Below, piece after piece: positions 50,461-62,253 of a stretch of 64,000 nucleotides of DNA. The notes below the pieces were generated by a model, which saw only the letters and a list, made by a program, of their open reading frames with translations, did not search any database and was not told the origin of the DNA. Location: the NCBI GenBank assembly GCA_019843655.1, contig JACDQD010000008.1, forward strand, positions 9,892,442 to 9,956,441. The letters are read 5' to 3'. Position numbers and translations under genes: made by a program. Source of the DNA: Lethocerus indicus (lineage: Eukaryota > Arthropoda > Insecta > Hemiptera > Belostomatidae). Within the stretch, counting starts at the first letter, position 1. Each line of letters begins with the position of its first letter.

Positions 50461-51658
50461 TGCCGAGGATATTCCGGACAGAGAGGAATTACTTCAAAGT
50501 TTCTTTTAATTACTTTTCCCCCCCAGCTCTCAGAACCGTTTCCTCCGGTTGTTAAAATACCGCTAATTAGTCTTTAAGCAATAATAAAAGTGGAGGGGTG
50601 AGTTTTTGGCTGGTGAAAATTTGTGGGGGGGGGAATATGCCCCAGTAGAAGTCCTAATTCGATTGCTTTGGGGGACAGCAACTTTTCAATAGACTAAACT
50701 CTGAATTTTTAATTTTATTTTTGTAAAGTCAAAACTGCAAAGACGGTTTTACAAGTGTCAATTCGCAAAACGGTATTAACTGTGATACCCTGTTTTCTGT
50801 GTTCAGATTCGAGATTTCAAAGTATAAATATTGTTTTTACTATTAGTTTTGATTTGGCGCAGCAAGTTTTCCTTTTTATAAACCTCTAAACCACCTCAAA
50901 GGTTGAATAACTACAGTGTAAGTGATACAAAATATATTTCAGAAAAGTTACTTTTTTTATAATTTTCTTCTCTTACTTTTACAAATATAATGATGATACA
51001 CGTGTAATATAACTGTTATACATTTATTATTTTATTAGCGGGTAGTCATTCACATAACTTAGACGGATGAAGTTGAATCTCCTTTTCTATCGTGGCACGC
51101 TCTTCCTTTCATGGTGTACTTGGAACCCTCATCATTAATAGTCAGTAGGTCCTGAGACATCTGAGGGAAAATGTCTTTCTGTGGAGTTCTAGGAAGCTCT
51201 CTTCCTTTTAAAGGAGCAGAGTCCGTTCCTCGGTTTCTCCTCTCGAACTTTCTGATAAGTTCTGCCATCAGAGGAACAGAGATTTCACTCACCGATCTCT
51301 AATTTAGGAATAGGCTCTAATATTCAGTGTTTCCCATCCTCAGTCTTCTCAGGACACACAGGTGTCCCGTAAATACTACATCGATGTCGGCGAATATTAC
51401 TGCGACCTACGCGGGTACCAATCAGTTGACACAACCTCTGGGGAACACAAAATGCTCCTCAGACACATCGCTTTGGGTCAAAGCTGCGTTTCCTCATCAC
51501 ATTTCGGATAATCCGAAGCAGTCCGAGCTTATCCGGGCCTTTTATGATTGCTGTAATAATTTCCCAAGTTCCGACCTTCCTGTTTTCTAATTTTAATTGT
51601 CTCAATGGCGCATCAAAATAATATAAATTTATAATAAATATAAACAATATGAATTTTA

Positions 51659-51730
51659 GATTTCGTGTGTTTCTGTCTCCTCTCGCTAGCAAAAGACCAA
51701 ACCAGTGAGAGGAGACAGAAACACAAAATC
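51659..51730. repeat. Long hairpin-forming inverted repeat, about 24-bp stem and 22-nt loop
   Basis: The left arm (51659-51684) and right arm (51707-51730) are complementary over a perfect 19-bp core, TGTGTTTCTGTCTCCTCTC against its reverse complement. An outer GATTT/AAATC pairing follows after a two-base bulge. The loop is 51685-51706. The size, about 72 nt, is in the range of a microRNA precursor, but the near-perfect stem also fits a foldback (MITE-like) element end. Expression would distinguish these. I do not recognise a known microRNA seed in either arm. Confidence 0.75.
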
Positions 51731-54127
51731 TACGGTATTCCAACCCCTCGCAGACCATAAAACAGCTATGTTAAACTAGTATGAATTGTAGTTGACGGTT
51801 TACCTTTTTTCTAATATTTTAAATGGATTTTATAACCTGCTTATTAAGGGCACAAGTACTTTTTATGTAGTTCAATACAGTGTCACGGTGTAACAGTGTA
51901 AGAGGTTCTGTACAAATTTCCTCGTATTTAACATTGTTTTTTCAGCTCAATCCTCATACCACTTGTATCATTACTCGTCGGAATTCCGTCCGGGCATTAA
52001 AACACCTGGAAATGCCCCGAATTTTTAATGCGCTCACGATTCAATTAGCGTGTCGTTAAGATCCTAATTAAAGTCGGGCCGTGGGTAATTGGTGAACGGA
52101 GCCGTAAAGGTGTTTGTGCCGGGGCCGGCGTTCCGGGTCCGCGAAAAATTTCGGCATGAAAAGCGGCCCCGGGATTTTTTCCCCTCCGCTTGGTAAAAAC
52201 CTGCGGTTGTGTAACGAGGGACACTTCGGGAAAGGCTCAAAAGGGGGGCGCTCCCTGTTAATTGGGAGGGGGGTGGTACTACCATCGCTACCGAAATTAT
52301 TGAAGACATCCTCTGCGGTTCGTTTACAGCCTCCTTTTTACGATTTTTTTTTATTTTCTTCTTACTCTCCGTCCAATTAATATTATACAACGACCGCAAA
52401 TAGAATTGGGGCAAAAATTGAAGGAAATGATTTAGTCCGCTTTTCCGGCCGATGAGGACGATTTCTTTAATCCATTTCTCATGGCTTGTTGACGATTAGT
52501 TCCTCGAGTGTTTAAAATCAGACACTTTATAATCAGTTGTATACACAGTGGCTCCGCTCTTCTCGTCATCATTTCTTGCTATCTTGTCTTTCCACTGACT
52601 TCATCTTGTGCTACGCTAGACCGGGTTCGTCTTACTGTCATCACTAGCATTCCGTTAGTAATACGATCAGGTAGGTGGGGTGACATTCCAAACAGTCGCT
52701 GAGCACTAACCGTTATCTCAAATTTTATTATTGCTTCTAAGTCACTCTTGAAATATTCACCATCAATTTAATGGAATTTTCGCGTGACAAATTGAAATAT
52801 CCTAATAGTTTCTTTGAAATACTCTGCATTTTCTTGCACGGTCTATCCAAAACCTTGGGAAAAGTAAAGGGCTAAAATCCCGTTTTTGTTGTGGGTTTAT
52901 ATCCCAAGAAGAGGAATCTTCTTCTGGACTCGAATGTAGGGGGTTAAATAGCCGAGGCAATTGGTGCCGAGTCACTATTGGCCCTCTTGAAAGTAGGAAA
53001 CTCCTAGTAACCGTCAGGTCAAGGGATTTAATTATTCGGGCCCTGAGCTTGGATGAGCGGATAGGGCGTGCAATCGAAACAAAATATAGAACACTGATGT
53101 TGACTGAATTTCGTATATGACTGAAGGACATTAAACGCAAAAACCGGATTATATTGTCTGTCTCATTTCAAACATTATTGTAATTCTTATTGGCAAAAGT
53201 AATTTGTATTTTGTCGGAGAGCGTTTTAAATTCTGGCAGAACCTTACCGTTTTCACTCGGTACCGGTTTGCGCAACTTCTCTTCGGGAAAAACCGAAATA
53301 TGATTTTTCCAGGGTAACACACCCCGGGCCTGGGCTCTTATTAGGTTATACTCAGTTGGTCCTGGAGTTGTTATTTCCCCCCCAACCCTTTCCATTATTT
53401 AATATACCGACTCTCTCCTCTCCGCCTCCATTCGGTACTGGTAACGTCCGACAGATTTGCTAGGATTTTTTTTGCCCGCGGAATAGAGGGAGTGTGACGG
53501 GAATGTCGAAATCGGACGCGCAAATTCGGAGACAAATCACTCCGGTTAACCGGCTCACGTCCCCAATGCGTTTATTTTCTCCCCTCATGCTCGTCTTTCT
53601 TGAGCGTTTACAAATTCGTGGTTTGGTCTGCATATTCAATATTTTCCTCTGTCTAAATCATTGGGATAAAAATATTCCGATCAGGGAATGGTTACATTTC
53701 TGGTATAATATATTAATTATTTTCCTATTTACAATATGACGTTACAAAATAGATTTTATTACCAGTATAGGCGGGTTCCAAAGAGTAAAAATAATGATCA
53801 CCTACATTAGATTGTACTCGCAATTTACATTTCATTTATACTTTAATTAAACGGTTCTTGTTCGCTCATATTAAGGGTAGAACTTTTGCTGGGGGAATCT
53901 TCTTCGGGCCATCTTTTCACCGGTTTCTGCCTCGTAATCAGTTCGTTTGCGGTCCTGGGAAGTAATCGCATTTCGCGCTGTAAAATTCCGCGCCCGGCTC
54001 TGCTCCGGAGACTGAAGTGAACCAGATCTAAAATTGGCCCTTTCTCTTTAAATGCCGCTTTAAATTCTGCCCGGACATGTTGACTCGCCGCCTCGAATAC
54101 GGTAGCAGCGAGCAGGCCGTAACCGCC

Positions 54128-54158
54128 ATGCAAATGATCTATGCATTAGCATTTAAAT
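54128..54158. promoter_or_regulatory. POU octamer-type motif cluster
   Basis: A perfect octamer ATGCAAAT (54128-54135) is followed within 6 bases by ATGCATTAGCATTTAAAT (54141-54158), which contains further half-sites (ATGCAT, TAGCAT). Clustered POU half-sites allow dimer binding. It lies at the end of a GC-rich island. Confidence 0.35.
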
Positions 54159-56080
54159 CTATTGGGCTAATGTCGCGCACCGCGGTTGGCTAAGTGTGTT
54201 CGGCCAAGTCTCGGCCGGTCTTTATTCCTTTCGCGTACTTCTTGTCCTCATGCTCCTGCATTTAATGCAGCCCGATGCCCGTTTAATGCCTGTTTAACTC
54301 AGACACGAAACGGCCGTGTTCAATGTGCGATTAGTCGACAATTATGGGCGTTCTTCGATAACATAGTGGGTCAAATAAATATTTTAGAACAAGGCATTCT
54401 CCAATTAATTCTTTCAGTTTTCTCTTATACGGTACTGAGAGAAGCAGGGCAATGTTGGTATACTGTAGACTTTAGAATACGATATAAGAAAAACTCGTTA
54501 ATTAAATGTAAATCCCCAGAGGTTCGTCTTGATTTTGTCGAATTTATATCAGAGTGGAGATCTGCATCTATGCATTAGTCCCATAAGAAAATTGAGATTT
54601 ATTTGGGTTTACTATACTTGCACGATAGGAAGACCCATAGATAGGAATTCCATAGAATATACCCTAGCAAAAAATAATTTTCGCGGCTCACGATTCTTCA
54701 GCGTGTCAGTGTTTGGTAACCTCATTCCCAGAGTAACAACGTACCGCCCTATCTTGAGCATACCAATTTTGTTGGTTCAGGTTAAAATGACAACCTTAAT
54801 GTTGCGTCACAGAGAGGAGGGAACGTGATGTAACATTATATACCGGCTCAGCTTGGATGACTGGCGCTGTAATTCTGGGGAGTGCTGCTCCTATAACGGA
54901 GATTAACTGAAACTGTTCCCTGGGCTATCACGAGAGTGATTAGTAGTTGGGGTAAATCATTCAAATGCAGCCAGGTTCTGACAAGTGAATACAATAACAA
55001 TTTCAATAACAGTTTTTTGGACCGCCGTAAGAGACATTTCGGATATGGCACAAAGTATAAAATCAGTTTTGTATTGAGAAATGTTAATAAGTTTTAATAA
55101 AATAGATATAAATAAATTCTAGTTTATATTTGAACCGCACTCGTAATTATAACTATCAGGCCTGGAAGTACTTCTTGGCGAAGTGCTATAAATCCAGTGA
55201 CTCATATTCGGCGAACCATTGACGCGGGTTAAAGTTCCTTCGGCTATAACTTACCCTACTGGGGAACAAATTAGCGCTGGGACCTTCCCCTGGGGGAGTC
55301 CCTCCGAATTCTGTAATTACTTTCATACCGACGGCAAATCGAATTAGCAGCAGTCCGTTTTCCGATCGGGGGCACTGGTCTTGAGACCTTTCGTTAAACA
55401 AGGTCCGAATGTGGATTATTATTTTCCTGAAATGACCCGGCAAGAAAACATACTAATTTAGCTGATATAATCCCCCCCCCCAAAAATAAATAAATAATTA
55501 TTTTTATTTTTAATAAGGCCGATCCATTTTAACTAAAGTCAGATTTTTATCGGAAGATGGAAAACAATATTAATACTACAATAATAATTAATAACGCATT
55601 TCCCGGCACTTATTGTAGAACTAGTTTATTGATATACGAACTACATACACCATTGTCAGAAATAAAGTAAATACATTTACTTACAATGGGACAAAAACTT
55701 TCCGCCGAGTACCTATGAATTTTACCTACGTTTGCGTCTATTCTGCAGAAATTTGAAATGCTCAGTTGTCAGAATTTCGTCGGTCCCCACATCGCGTTTG
55801 CTTATCATTCTTAGATCCAGACGCTCATGTCTTGCAGTTTGCTAACTCGCTTCGTACATCTGAACTCTCCGGAGCTCTTAAAGCTGTTAACTTATACCGA
55901 TAAGGATAGAGACAGACGCCTCGCTAAAAGTTCAGCTCGCGCCTGATTTCCTTCCGTTTTATGTCTTCTCGGCTTCTGAAATTAGCCGTTAAGAAAACCG
56001 CTTTCGCTATTTAAGAGATCTGTGAATAGGCGAAAGAGGAGTTTAAAACTGTTCAGCCGAGTTGTCTGCCGGCTGAGGCA

Positions 56081-56135
56081 TTTTTTTTCTCTCTGTCTCT
56101 CCCTCTCTCCCTCTCCCTCCCTCTCGTCTTCCTTT
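56081..56135 (+). repeat. Long polypyrimidine (CT-rich) tract
   Basis: A T8 run followed by CTCTCT/CCCTCT repeats, with only two G bases in about 55 nt. It could act as a polypyrimidine-tract protein binding site or decoy in an intron. No good acceptor AG follows closely; the nearest is AACAG at 56161-56165, and no exon is evident after it. Confidence 0.7.
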
Positions 56136-56158
56136 TGTTTTGCGAACTTCTTAAAACT

Positions 56159-56200
56159 CTAACAGCTTGACCGATTTTAAAGGAAGTTTGGCAATTCAAC
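56159..56200. mobile_element. Possible relic of a common insect interspersed repeat
   Basis: The segment beginning ACAGCTTGACCGATTTTAAA and continuing GGAAGTTTGGCAATTC resembles a motif I associate from memory with many insect repeats (a 'gaccgattttgatgaaatttggc' type sequence). The match is partial and no other part of an element is recognisable. The call is tentative. Confidence 0.25.
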
Positions 56201-59200
56201 TTTTTCTTTTTTTATGCGGTAATGAACGGTTCATTAAAGTTGAGTTTGGGAACTGACAGTTTATTTATCAGTGTTGAAAACCGCGTGTCCTACGCCTCTA
56301 TCGATTTCTCTTATCATTATAGAGGGGTAAATTGGAATTGATATTTAAATATTTCACGACGGTATAATTAAACCGAGTAGGAACACAGTAGGAATAATAT
56401 TTATTTTCTCTCAGGTGTGCTACATTATCGGTAATTCTAATTTTGATAGTATTGTGATTAGATATTAAATGGATGGAGCAGGAACAGTCGATTTTCCTGA
56501 ATTGGTATTTATTATATCAGTTTTTTTACTATATACTTTATTCTTACATTCTCGCCGTTGTCATCTTATCGGGGCACTGAAATACAATGAGGCGATGAAA
56601 ATCCATGAACCGACTGTATGGATTTAATCGCGTCAGAGCAAACATTAATTAAGCGTTTAACGTTTACGTTGTTTGTGCATATGCTGCCATAGTAACGTTT
56701 CACTGGCGTCGCACTAAGAGAAAGCAGCGGGCGGAGGAGAAAGCGACGTTTTCCTCCCGGATTTCAGCCTCGAGCATGAAACTCTCGACGGATGTTGGCT
56801 GGAGCTCATCTTGAAGTCTCCTCGACTGACCTGAAGGGTCGCTTGCAGAAATGTTAATTAATACCGAAGAGGGGCCGGTGTCCTTTCGAGTGTTTGAGTT
56901 TTCTCAAAAACATGAGGCGGGCGGGGGGCCTCTCTTGTCGCCCACTCGTCTCCGTTCCGAGGGCCCCGGACGTTGTTGCCGTCCCGATGAATTGTTTTCG
57001 CCGCTTTTCCGGTCTTTCTCCGATTCCTTTGAACGACGCTTTTCTTTCCAGAGCAAAGCATATCGCAATAACATTATTACTGGTGAATATGTTTTCTAAT
57101 ATTCCCGTTGCAACAGTGGTGACAGGTTAGCCAACTAGTTACAGTATGGCTTCCCTTAATTCTACCGACATGGAACCCGGACGTTATGCAAATGAGCAAA
57201 TATAATCTCCTTGGCTTCTCTCAATATGATTATTATAGCAAATATCTGCCAGAAGACAGTGTAACAAATGTAAAAATGATCTGAATTTTGATTATCTGAA
57301 TGGTCCCACTTGTTTGAATCCATGCTGGGCAGGTCCGTAACATTCTTGCTTTACTCGCCGTAAACGTTTTTGTTTTATATTCCTCCGTTAAACTGCTGAG
57401 GGCTTATGGTATTCAATACTACGGTGTATGCGAATCATCTACTACGATTTCGTCAAGTGGGCGTTTGCTTTTGTTACCCCAATTGATTAATTGGAGGTTT
57501 GGGAGCCTTCTATCAATATTTACGCAGGAGCGACCAATTACAAGCCTACTACAATTTTGGATTAACTACAAATCGATACCTGTTTTTTACGGCCCTGATT
57601 CCGACAGAAAAATTCAGTTACCTGACCGGTACATTCCATTAGTTTTAAATAATACAACTACTATGTAATGGCTCAAAAGCAATAACAAAATATTAAAATT
57701 TATAAATGAAACCAATCTAATAGGAAACATAAAAAGGATGTCTCATCACCTCTCATAATGGTACATGTAAATAAAATGTCGAAAAAACATTTTCATGTTT
57801 CATAAAATTTCATATTATGCTAGAAAGGTTTCGGCTTCTCGCCATGGCCAGTGTCATTCAATTCCGTCAGTAGTGAGGTACTTTCGTACATGTTCTAGTG
57901 ATAGTGTAGTGGATGCAGTACAGGCAACCGGCGTACTTAATTCTCACCCTATTCTGGGGAGAGAACCGGAAACCGGTCTACCACAAGTGGGAATCGCGGA
58001 ATGGAGACAGAGGATCGCAAATTAATGATGTTTAATTATACGATGTAACCCGTCCGATGGTACGCGGCCAATTCAAAACCAATCGGGTTCGGCGCGGCTT
58101 TATTCTTAATAGAATTAAACGATCGACCGAGCTAGGAACCGGAGGATCCCGCTTTGCGGCGGTGGTATATTTGCTATTTAATCAATGTTGAGTTGGGCGA
58201 AGACCTAAATTATTCAGGCTTGTAAATTAAGGGAAGGGCCACTTATCAAAGTGGGACTGGGCCGGGTTGGAGTAAGTGCGGGACGTCGGCTTATGGGAGC
58301 GCCGTCCCGTAAGTGCGGGCCGCTCTCCACGATTTTACCAAGTAAAAAGCGTCCCCCATTTATTGGACTATTATTCTTCTCTGCTGAGGGGCTTACCTTC
58401 GATTCGGTGGGCTCTCCCTTATCACTGTTGTGTCGCCGTAGAAAAGATAATTCGCGTTGAGATTGAACCGTTAACTCTTCTGGTAACCTTCTGGTACTTA
58501 ATCTGTATTCGTTGTTTGGAAACATGAAAAGTGTATGTCACATTGAGTTTTTTATTCTCTCTCTATGAGAGGGACACTTTATGAGTGTTTGTGTTATTGT
58601 TTTATGAATTTTGAAAAATTCTGTGGACATATATCTCTATTTAACTGTATCCACCGGACTGTAAATTTAAAAGCGTAGCCCTTTGTTTACGCACGATCAA
58701 AACGGATTTTTTTTATCACCCTTTATCCCTCTTGTTGAAACGGAACTTCGTATTTTCCCGCAGATATATGAAGGTACAAATAATACGCCGTTTAATGGAA
58801 AATATTGTTTACAGTTCAATAAATATTGCCCGCGGAAATATGCCGAGAAAAAATGTCGATAATCTCTCTGCCGAATGTAGGGATGTTTTATCACTCCGAA
58901 TGGAACAAAACATGAAACTCGTCATCGGATAAATAATGGTTTCACTTTTGGAGGGATTATCTCCAGCTTTGCCTTCACCGTAGGCAACATACTACAGGCT
59001 TTTAATTTATGTTACGAGGGTGTTACTTTTCACGAGAGAAAAATATACTCTTTAGTGCAATACATAACATCCAGATATATGTAGCGGACACTTGAAGGGC
59101 TTGTGTGCGAATAGAAATTTGTAAAAGATCCGAAAATCGGGCCGTAAATATCTAGGGAGATTTGGATCTTGCTCGGATCGGGCCATTACCCTAGGCCGTT

Positions 59201-61840
59201 GTTGGGCGCGACCCTTATCAAGAGGCGACCAACTTTAAATTAGCTTTGAGCTCGGCGTCGGGCTAGTTGGAGTAATTAAAGGGCCGTTAGCGGGCAATAT
59301 ACGCATGCGGTATTGGGCCGGGGCCGATGCATCAGCGGGACCACTTGAAAATTGAGCCCCTTTATGGCCCGGCAGTATTAACCCCGCGACATATTGCAAT
59401 TGTCCGGTTTGATGTATTCGTCGTCGGCGCTTTCCCAAGCCCCGTTTATCGCATTAGCGTTCTCGAGGCGGTAATTTCAACGGCACTACAATTTAGGGGA
59501 TCTTTAAGCGAATAATAATAAATTACAATAAAATCTTATTCTTTTTTCGTATTATATTTCACAATAAAAGGATTATATTTGGCATCTTCTTAAGTAAAAC
59601 TTTCACTGATGCCACCCAGAAGAGAGAATGAACTGAATAATAATGAAAAATTATATTGCACGAAATGTGTTTATATTTAGTTTCAAAATACAGTCCGAGT
59701 ATGTTGTCTCCTCGTGGATATTTCAGAGTTCTTTTAATGTAATCGGACGCAGAAAATTTTGCCGGCCTTAAAAGGACCGTTCTACGCGGGTTCATACGGC
59801 TGGACAAACAAAGCGGCCTGTCGAATTTCGCCCTATATTAATACTCCTTTCGGCGAGCCATCGTTCCCCAACGCCGAATTTGTCGATTCACCAACGCCAC
59901 CCCCCCCCCCGTCAATACCCCGGGCCCAATTCGCCTCACCGTTATAATTGAAGGGGACCGCCGCTCGGTTCGTGAATTTATTGTCCGGTATTTTGGGGTC
60001 GCGTTGCGGAGCGCGGAAACACCGGCGGTTAAATATCGCGGGGACGCGGTTGATTGATGACCCCTCGGGGGGTGTGTGGAAGGGGGGTAGGATAAAGGGA
60101 GTCCTCTCGGGGAACCCCCCCCCAGCCATCCCCCCGCTTTCTGTTCGGTTCGCTGGGTTCCGCGGGACGAAAAAAAAATTGCCCAGTTTTGCCTTAAACG
60201 GAATCACTGCCGAATATACTCCGAGGGACTTATTTGGAATGATCCCTTACCCTAGTGTTTTTCCAGTGTCACCGTATCCCCCTTTTTCGGAAAAAATTTA
60301 AAAAATAAACGTGGAATGATTTATGTACTAATAACTAAATAGGTATGGTTTTTCTGGCGTTTCCATACAAAGTTGTACATATATATTACTTTAAATTGAG
60401 TATTATTAAAATCGAGGTATTAATGAAATACACGGAACATTACGACTGTTACAAGACGAATGATGTCTGCAGGAAGGACGGAGTTTTTTTATGAGACGTA
60501 CTTATTTCGTTAATGCTATAAATATGAGAATGAAAATTCACGTTAGCCGTTGGAAAGGTGTATTAACATTCAAAAAAGGTTTTAATGAATATCCTTTTAT
60601 AATAAATACATATTGGAATAATTGTTATGATTGTGATGCCAATCGTCGAACATGTCAGTGACGCTATCGGTGGCGTGGGAATTGTTTCACCGTTCCCTTT
60701 GACAAATATCTGGAATAAATTTAAAACGGCCGGCCCTAGAGTCAACCATCCCTGGGCCCAATTAATAATAAACTCTTCAAGGTGAGCGGCCAATGAAATT
60801 TCCCCAGTTATTTCTATTCCCGTTAAAATTATAACCGAAATTAATTTATAAATAGTAAACAAACAAAACACAATTCCGACTATAGTGAATAGGGACTATG
60901 TATTTTTCTATCAATCGAGTCCTTTCAAAATTTATTGATTTCGAAAACCTGTAACGTACTCGTGTTACATGTACTTAATTACGGGTGCTTGTAAAATTAT
61001 TAAACTGTACGATCGCCGACTTGTCCTCTTCATTGTATGCTCTGAGCCTAGCATCTCTCAACCGCCCCCTTTGCCTTCTCCCTCGCACTCCCTCCCACCC
61101 GGGTTGCACTTGAAACATATATCAAATCCTTCGGTCATGCATTATTCAGAAGCCCTGTCTTCGGTGCCCCTGTTGAATCGTATTAGACGTTGTTGGAGAC
61201 ACTACCTCTTTTATATTTTAAACCTTTACAAGCGAAGCACTGGCTCCGGCCCGCGGGGTTCCTACCCGCAAATGAAATCCGCTTGTTTCCTTGGTAACGG
61301 AAATGATTTTTTTTCTTTTTTATTCAGATCGTATTTTACAGGACATTTGTGGTATAATGTAATATAATATTGGGGCTCCGCTCACTTCTGACGTTTTTGC
61401 ACAAGGATTTAAATCGAATCGAATATATTATGGTTATTACTTTATCTATTATTACATAGATCTCACATTTGCAAAAAATATCTGTTATAAAATATTTTCT
61501 TACTACTAAACCCAATTAAAAATTGGTCGCCCTTTACTGAACTACGAAATAATAACTGGATTAGGAATCCGCATCATTTACGGAGTAACTGTCGAATTAT
61601 AGAGGAGAAGTGGGCTTTAATGCTCGTTTATTCGTTCGCCCTGTATATTTTTAAGTTAATGAAGGAAGCTTTATCTGACGACAAGACTTTAATGTCTAAG
61701 GTAGGGGGAGGTAGTCCTAACTTATATGTCCCCCCCAAGTCGATACTTATCAGAAATGGCTTGATTTAGGAAAGTAAAGAAGTTTTGTGACGATAGCCAG
61801 GACCGCCGCCCAACCATCCTGCCCCCACCGTTGTTGAGCG

Positions 61841-61868
61841 ATTAACCGGAACCGAAATGTTTTTTCAG
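61841..61868 (+). promoter_or_regulatory. 3' splice site of the coding exon
   Basis: A TTAAC branch-like word at 61842-61846 lies about 23 nt before the exon, followed by a TGTTTTTTCAG acceptor ending at 61868. This fits a normal animal acceptor. An in-frame ATG at 61857 lies inside it and is not a plausible start codon. Confidence 0.75.
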
Positions 61869-62108
61869 ACGGGCGAAAGAGGTTACCTGGAGGGTCTGGC
61901 CTCGCGCTACGCCGAGCTGTTCAACACGCACTACGGCGACGTAATGTGCTACCTGGAGGAAGTGCGCCAGCGGCAGTGGGCCGAGCTCTCGCCCCGAATG
62001 CGGGTCCTGTCGCCCTCGCCGACCACCCCCCTGGCCAGGCACCCCCCGGGATCCACAACCCTTACCACCTCTCACTCCCAGCCCATATACGTCCCCGGAA
62101 AGTATTCG
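61869..62108 (+). CDS. Internal coding exon of an unrecognised protein (partial)
   Basis: This is a 240-nt exon, phase 0 at both ends, giving 80 residues. It follows a good acceptor and ends at TCG before the consensus donor GTAAGT (62109-62114). Codons are GC-rich with strong G/C at third positions, unlike the AT-rich flanks. Residues 1-44 (TGERGYLEGLASRYAELFNT onward) are charged and amphipathic, probably helical, with YLEGL, HYGDVMCYLEEVRQRQWAEL and two Cys/Met positions. Residues 45-80 are Ser/Thr/Pro-rich and probably disordered, with LSPSPTTP and SQPIYVPGKYS, which look like phosphosite or adaptor-binding segments. There is no signal peptide, membrane segment or enzyme motif. I do not recognise the family; a cytoskeletal or synaptic scaffold is only a guess. 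The rest of the gene lies upstream of the window and possibly downstream. Confidence 0.8.
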
Positions 62109-62171
62109 GTAAGTCGAATCACCCCTCACTCTTAGCTTCCGAGTATAATTACCGTCACTCTCTTTCAGCAG
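62109..62171 (+). other. Candidate very short intron with tandem CAGCAG acceptor
   Basis: The donor GTAAGT is at 62109-62114. A pyrimidine tract CACTCTCTTT leads to CAGCAG at 62166-62171. Using the first or second CAG gives an intron of 60 or 63 nt and would add or omit one Gln, a NAGNAG alternative. Reading through without splicing meets TAG at 62133-62135. A longer intron continuing past the window is the alternative. Confidence 0.4.
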
Positions 62172-62213
62172 GTGTTCGTCTCACGGCCGCCGGAGGTTGT
62201 TCTGGGCCGATAA
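62172..62213 (+). CDS. Possible short terminal exon ending in TAA
   Basis: After the CAGCAG acceptor, phase 0 is kept from the previous exon and the frame reads VFVSRPPEVVLGR before TAA at 62211-62213. The segment is GC-rich up to the stop and AT-rich after it, which fits a coding-to-3'UTR boundary. An AATAAA lies 35 nt downstream. It may be one alternative C-terminus. Against it: the intron would be tiny in a locus of very long introns, and the peptide is too short to judge. Confidence 0.35.
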   Translation: MFVSRPPEVVLGR

Positions 62214-62247
62214 CGGGTTTTAATAACGTTGTGAGGATCTGCGAAGA

Positions 62248-62253
62248 AATAAA
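62248..62253 (+). terminator. AATAAA polyadenylation-like signal
   Basis: A canonical hexamer 35 nt after the candidate stop codon. AATAAA is common by chance in AT-rich DNA, so its weight depends on the terminal exon being real. Confidence 0.25.

Larger units (their letters stand above)
39942..51658. other. Non-coding sequence, candidate intron segment
   Basis: No supportable gene. GC islands lie near 40830-41280, 41640-41850, 42380-42580, 43830-44160, 45780-46280, 46750-47130, 48590-48900, 49480-49660 and 50100-50440. AT-only palindromes also occur, for example 11-bp arms around TT at 45182-45205. A segment at 51050-51600 differs in texture from its surroundings, with even base use and open frames on both strands (minus 51059-51292, plus 51327-51590). 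I do not recognise the encoded sequences; it could be an unclassified mobile-element fragment. Confidence 0.5.
51731..61840. other. Non-coding sequence, candidate last intron segment
   Basis: No supportable gene. GC islands lie near 52020-52300, 53270-53540, 53880-54200, 55200-55330, 56710-57000, 58040-58420, 59130-59480, 59760-60180 and 61040-61290. A C10 run lies near 55472-55481. A weak fused acceptor-donor occurs at 56414|56415 (CTCTCAG then GTGTGC). The stretch at 56700-56860 is GC-rich and low in stops but has no start, domain or donor that would support an exon. Confidence 0.55.

Noticed and set aside
56401..56420. Possible third recursive splice site (CTCTCAG then GTGTGC at 56414|56415)
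   Set aside because: The acceptor is good, but the donor GTGTGC is a poor match, unlike GTAAGT or GTATGT at the two accepted sites.
56700..57100. GC-rich, low-stop segment that could be a 5' exon
   Set aside because: The ATG at about 56776 opens only a 12-codon frame. The longer frame from 56851 has no domain, and no donor consensus was seen.
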